NCBI GenBank assembly: GCA_015661465.1
Contig: DQVZ01000175.1
Span: 1-8,923, forward strand
DNA length: 8,923 nucleotides
From: Aquifex aeolicus
GTDB taxonomy: Bacteria > Aquificota > Aquificia > Aquificales > Aquificaceae
Direction of reading: 5' to 3'
Each line of letters begins with the position of its first letter. Position 1 is the first letter of the stretch. Below the pieces are notes generated by a model. That model did no database searches, was not told where the DNA came from, and worked only from the letters and a program-made list of their open reading frames with translations. Below, in pieces: positions 7,181 to 8,923 of this stretch. A program made the translations under genes and the position numbers.

Positions 7181-7190
7181 TTATCGATAA
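7181..7190. promoter_or_regulatory. 10-bp palindrome between divergent genes (candidate operator)
   Basis: TTATCGATAA is a perfect inverted repeat near the middle of the 30-bp gap between cysM and ppx. It overlaps the -10 box of the minus-strand promoter and a GATAAT (7186-7191) that could serve as the -10 box for ppx. A dimeric regulator bound here would block both directions. Ten A/T-rich bases can be palindromic by chance, so operator function is only a suggestion. Confidence 0.3.
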
Positions 7191-7191
7191 T
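7186..7191 (+). promoter_or_regulatory. Candidate -10 box for ppx
   Basis: GATAAT differs from TATAAT at one position and lies 8 nt before the ppx ATG at 7200. A start of transcription at the usual distance would fall at or next to the start codon, giving a leaderless or nearly leaderless mRNA. This fits the lack of any Shine-Dalgarno before ppx. The matching -35 place (7163-7168, CCCACA) agrees at only three of six positions, so the call is weak. Confidence 0.3.
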
Positions 7192-7215
7192 ACTAAAGTA
7201 TGCTAATAGCGTCAA
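7187..7215 (-). promoter_or_regulatory. Sigma-70-type promoter of the cysM-led operon
   Basis: Read on the minus strand, TTGACG (7215-7210) is followed after exactly 17 bp by TATTAT (7192-7187). Each box matches the consensus at five of six positions. Transcription would start near 7180, about 11 nt before the cysM ATG. The leader is thus too short for a normal ribosome-binding site, and none is seen. The -35 box lies within codons 4-6 of the divergent ppx gene. This is the only convincing promoter for the six minus-strand genes. Confidence 0.55.
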
Positions 7216-8114
7216 TAGATATAGGTTCTTATTCCATAAGACTTACAGTTGCAGAAATAAGAGACAGGAAAATGGAAATCATATTTGAAAAGGGAAGGAT
7301 TACGGCCTTGGGAACTAAAGTAAAGGAAACGGGATTCCTTCAGGAGGATAGAATAAAGGAAACTTTACAGGTTCTTGAAGAGTATAAGAAAGATATAGAG
7401 AAACTGAAAGCAAACGAAATTGTAGCTGTGGCAACAGAAGCCCTAAGGAAGGCTAAAAACTCACAGGAATTTCTGAATATTGTAAAGAAAAATCTAGGAA
7501 TAGAGGTAAAAATTATTTCTCCAGAAGAAGAAGGTAGATATGCCTATCTTGCGGTAGCATACTCTCTGAACTTGGAAGGTAAAAACTGCGTAATAGACCA
7601 AGGAGGAGGTTCTACCGAATATATATTTGGAAAGAAACTTAACGTTGAAAGACTTATCTCCTTTCCGTTTGGGATAGTAAACCTGACGGAAACTTTCTTT
7701 AAACACGACCCGCCTGAAGAAGGAGAGATAGAAAATCTTTTAAGTTTCTTGGAGGAACGAATTACGAAAATAAAGACTAATGTTGATAACCTCGTAGGCC
7801 TCGGAGGAACTATTACAACACTGGTAGCCCTTGAATACAATATTTATCCTTATAATCCTAGAGATGTTCACGGGAAAAAGCTTACGTTGGAACAAATAAA
7901 GAAATGGTTTGAAATTTTGAGGGAAATTCCTTCTAAAGAGAGAAGCAGGCTTTACAAGCAAATCGAGGACAAAAGGGCAGAAGTTATATTAGCCGGGGTA
8001 GGTATCTTCTTAAAAACCTTGGAAATTTTTGAAAAGGAAGAGATAATCGTAAGCGATTGGGGATTGAGGGAAGGTGTTATAGTGTCTAAAATTCTAAATA
8101 AAAATCATTCCTAG
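7200..8114 (+). CDS. ppx: Ppx/GppA family phosphatase (exopolyphosphatase / pppGpp phosphohydrolase)
   Basis: This is a 304-residue protein of the ASKHA fold that hydrolyses terminal phosphate from polyphosphate and/or pppGpp, linking phosphate storage with the stringent response. Motifs are ASIDIGSYSIRL (4-15, phosphate-binding), SPEEEGRYAY with Glu111 at the catalytic position, VIDQGGGSTEY (131-141), VGLGGTITTL (199-208) and VSDWGLREG (284-292). It has only the two ASKHA domains and lacks the C-terminal helical/HD-like domains of the 500-residue E. coli enzymes. It resembles the short Ppx/GppA protein of Aquifex aeolicus whose structure is known, and it differs at many positions (recalled, not searched). 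A TAA stop lies in frame 4-6 bases before the ATG, which fixes the 5' limit. The gene is divergent from cysM and overlaps the convergent MEMO gene at its 3' end. Sequence alone does not decide between polyphosphate and pppGpp as substrate. Confidence 0.95.
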   Translation: MLIASIDIGSYSIRLTVAEIRDRKMEIIFEKGRITALGTKVKETGFLQEDRIKETLQVLEEYKKDIEKLKANEIVAVATEALRKAKNSQEFLNIVKKNLGIEVKIISPEEEGRYAYLAVAYSLNLEGKNCVIDQGGGSTEYIFGKKLNVERLISFPFGIVNLTETFFKHDPPEEGEIENLLSFLEERITKIKTNVDNLVGLGGTITTLVALEYNIYPYNPRDVHGKKLTLEQIKKWFEILREIPSKERSRLYKQIEDKRAEVILAGVGIFLKTLEIFEKEEIIVSDWGLREGVIVSKILNKNHS

Positions 8115-8897
8115 GTATGCTACAACTTTTGAAAAGTCTCCGTTTACCTCACCTGAGTTTGTGTAATCTACCACTATTCCCTCTCTCGCTCCTAAAACCT
8201 TTGCAGCTTCGATTCCTATTACCGCAGGGACAACTCCGCACATGGTTATGTTGTATTGAATAGCCTTAAAATATAACTCTTCTGTATTCAGTCTTTCCAT
8301 AGCGGCCATAAGTATTTCATCTTTCTTCCTTGCTTCATCGGCAGAAATATAATGACTCATATCCGAGCTGATTACTATAAATGCATCTTTATCTTTTAGA
8401 ACTTTTCCAAGAAACTTTCCGAATTCTCTTGCGATTTCGTATTCTAAGAAAGCTACAATTATTGGCAAAATTTTGAAATCGGCTTTGGAATACCTTTGAA
8501 TAAAGGGAATTTGAACTTCCAAGGAGTGTTCATAAATATGTGCTAATTCATCCGTTTTTGCGTGAGGAAACTCCAGAATTTTTTCCCTCAACTCTTTATC
8601 TATTTCAACTATTCCGTATGGAGTTTCCCATGCATCTCCATGGTAAACGGAAATAGGTTCTCCGTAGCCCGTATGATTAGGACCCAATAGAATTATTCTC
8701 GAGGGAAGTTCAACCTGTTTGTATACCTGACAGGCTGTTTTTCCGCTGTATATATATCCCGCATGAGGAACGAGTATGGATTTAGCCTTTATCTTTTCAT
8801 GATGTTCTGAACCGCAGAGTAAATCCATTAAGTGTTCTAACTCCTCTTTCTCTCTTGGATAAAAAGTACCCGCAACTGCCGGCTTTCTTACCACCAT
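8094..8897 (-). CDS. MEMO family protein (AmmeMemoRadiSam protein B family)
   Basis: This is a 267-residue member of the MEMO family, which has a fold like the non-haem iron class III dioxygenases and is found in archaea, bacteria and eukaryotes. Family motifs are RKPAVAGTFYP (4-14), VPHAGYIYSGKTA (43-55), LLGPNHTG (70-77), EHSLEVQIPF (123-132), SSDMSHY (177-183), MCGVVP (219-224) and YTNSGE (245-250). His45, His75 and Cys220 correspond to the metal/redox-site residues His49, His81 and Cys244 of human MEMO1 (alignment from memory). The biochemical role in bacteria is unknown; iron or copper handling has been proposed for the human protein. In many genomes it neighbours an AMMECR1-domain protein and a radical SAM enzyme, but neither is in this window. 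The ATG has AAGGA 6 nt upstream. The 3' end overlaps ppx by 21 bp on the opposite strand. Confidence 0.93.
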   Translation of the reverse strand: MVVRKPAVAGTFYPREKEELEHLMDLLCGSEHHEKIKAKSILVPHAGYIYSGKTACQVYKQVELPSRIILLGPNHTGYGEPISVYHGDAWETPYGIVEIDKELREKILEFPHAKTDELAHIYEHSLEVQIPFIQRYSKADFKILPIIVAFLEYEIAREFGKFLGKVLKDKDAFIVISSDMSHYISADEARKKDEILMAAMERLNTEELYFKAIQYNITMCGVVPAVIGIEAAKVLGAREGIVVDYTNSGEVNGDFSKVVAYLGMIFI

Positions 8898-8903
8898 CTC
8901 TTT

Positions 8904-8908
8904 TCCTT
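8904..8908 (-). promoter_or_regulatory. Shine-Dalgarno of the MEMO gene
   Basis: AAGGA on the minus strand lies 6 nt before the ATG at 8897 and supports that start. The remaining bases up to the window end (8909-8923) are A/T-rich and include a small inverted repeat, CTTAA-T-TTAAG (8906-8916). They are too short to show a promoter. Confidence 0.6.
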
Positions 8909-8923
8909 AATTTAAGCTTTTTC

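Noticed and set aside
7544..7961. Overlapping minus-strand frames within ppx
   Set aside because: They are shadows of ppx, whose plus-strand frame carries all expected Ppx/GppA motifs.
8906..8916. Inverted repeat CTTAA-T-TTAAG before the MEMO gene
   Set aside because: It is short, A/T-rich, overlaps the Shine-Dalgarno and has a one-base loop, so it is likely chance. The upstream context is missing, so an operator cannot be judged.
1..8923. Mobile elements, CRISPR repeats, tRNA/rRNA or signs of recent transfer
   Set aside because: No repeated spacer pattern, transposase motif, terminal inverted repeats or tRNA-like arms were seen. Codon style looks uniform through the window.

Overview
The window looks like a piece of chromosome from a thermophilic bacterium of the Aquificales, close to Aquifex but probably not A. 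aeolicus. The evidence is the A/T-rich, AGA/AGG- and ATA-heavy coding, the Lys/Glu-rich proteins, very tight packing with overlapping genes, and a Ppx/GppA protein that resembles, without matching, the Aquifex aeolicus Ppx/GppA sequence as I remember it. That assignment comes from memory, not from a search. I see no tRNA, rRNA, CRISPR array, insertion sequence, or broken gene.

Layout. Eight genes fill almost the whole window, and the longest gap is 50 bp. Six lie on the minus strand and read from about 7169 down past position 1, in this order: a cysteine synthase of the CysM type (7169-6207); a membrane-anchored TPR protein that looks like a LapA-LapB fusion (6180-5074); an MglA-like small GTPase with a TTG start (5105-4533); a protein with up to three PATAN/DUF4388-like repeats (4536-3139); an MsbA-like ABC half-transporter (3142-1487); and the N-terminal 478 codons of the glutamate synthase large subunit GltB (1436 to beyond the window edge). 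The junctions are a 26-bp gap, a 32-bp overlap, two 4-bp ATGA overlaps and a 50-bp gap, so one long operon is likely. On the plus strand is a short Ppx/GppA phosphatase (7200-8114), divergent from cysM with only 30 bp between the start codons. A MEMO-family gene (8897-8094) faces it and overlaps its 3' end by 21 bp.

Regulation. A good sigma-70-type promoter for the minus-strand operon (TTGACG, 17 bp, TATTAT) is readable between cysM and ppx. Its -35 box lies inside the ppx coding sequence. A perfect 10-bp palindrome, TTATCGATAA, sits in the middle of the shared promoter region.

How the genes may work together. The core of interest is the translationally coupled block lapAB - GTPase - PATAN protein - MsbA-like exporter. 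In Proteobacteria, LapA/LapB control lipopolysaccharide synthesis at the inner membrane through FtsH and LpxC, and MsbA flips lipid A. MglA GTPases act as membrane and polarity switches, and PATAN domains are adaptor modules. Placing a GTPase and its candidate adaptor between these two envelope genes suggests a GTPase-linked control module for envelope lipid synthesis or export. This is inference from gene order. The flanking cysM and gltB are ordinary sulfur and nitrogen assimilation genes that seem to share the transcript.
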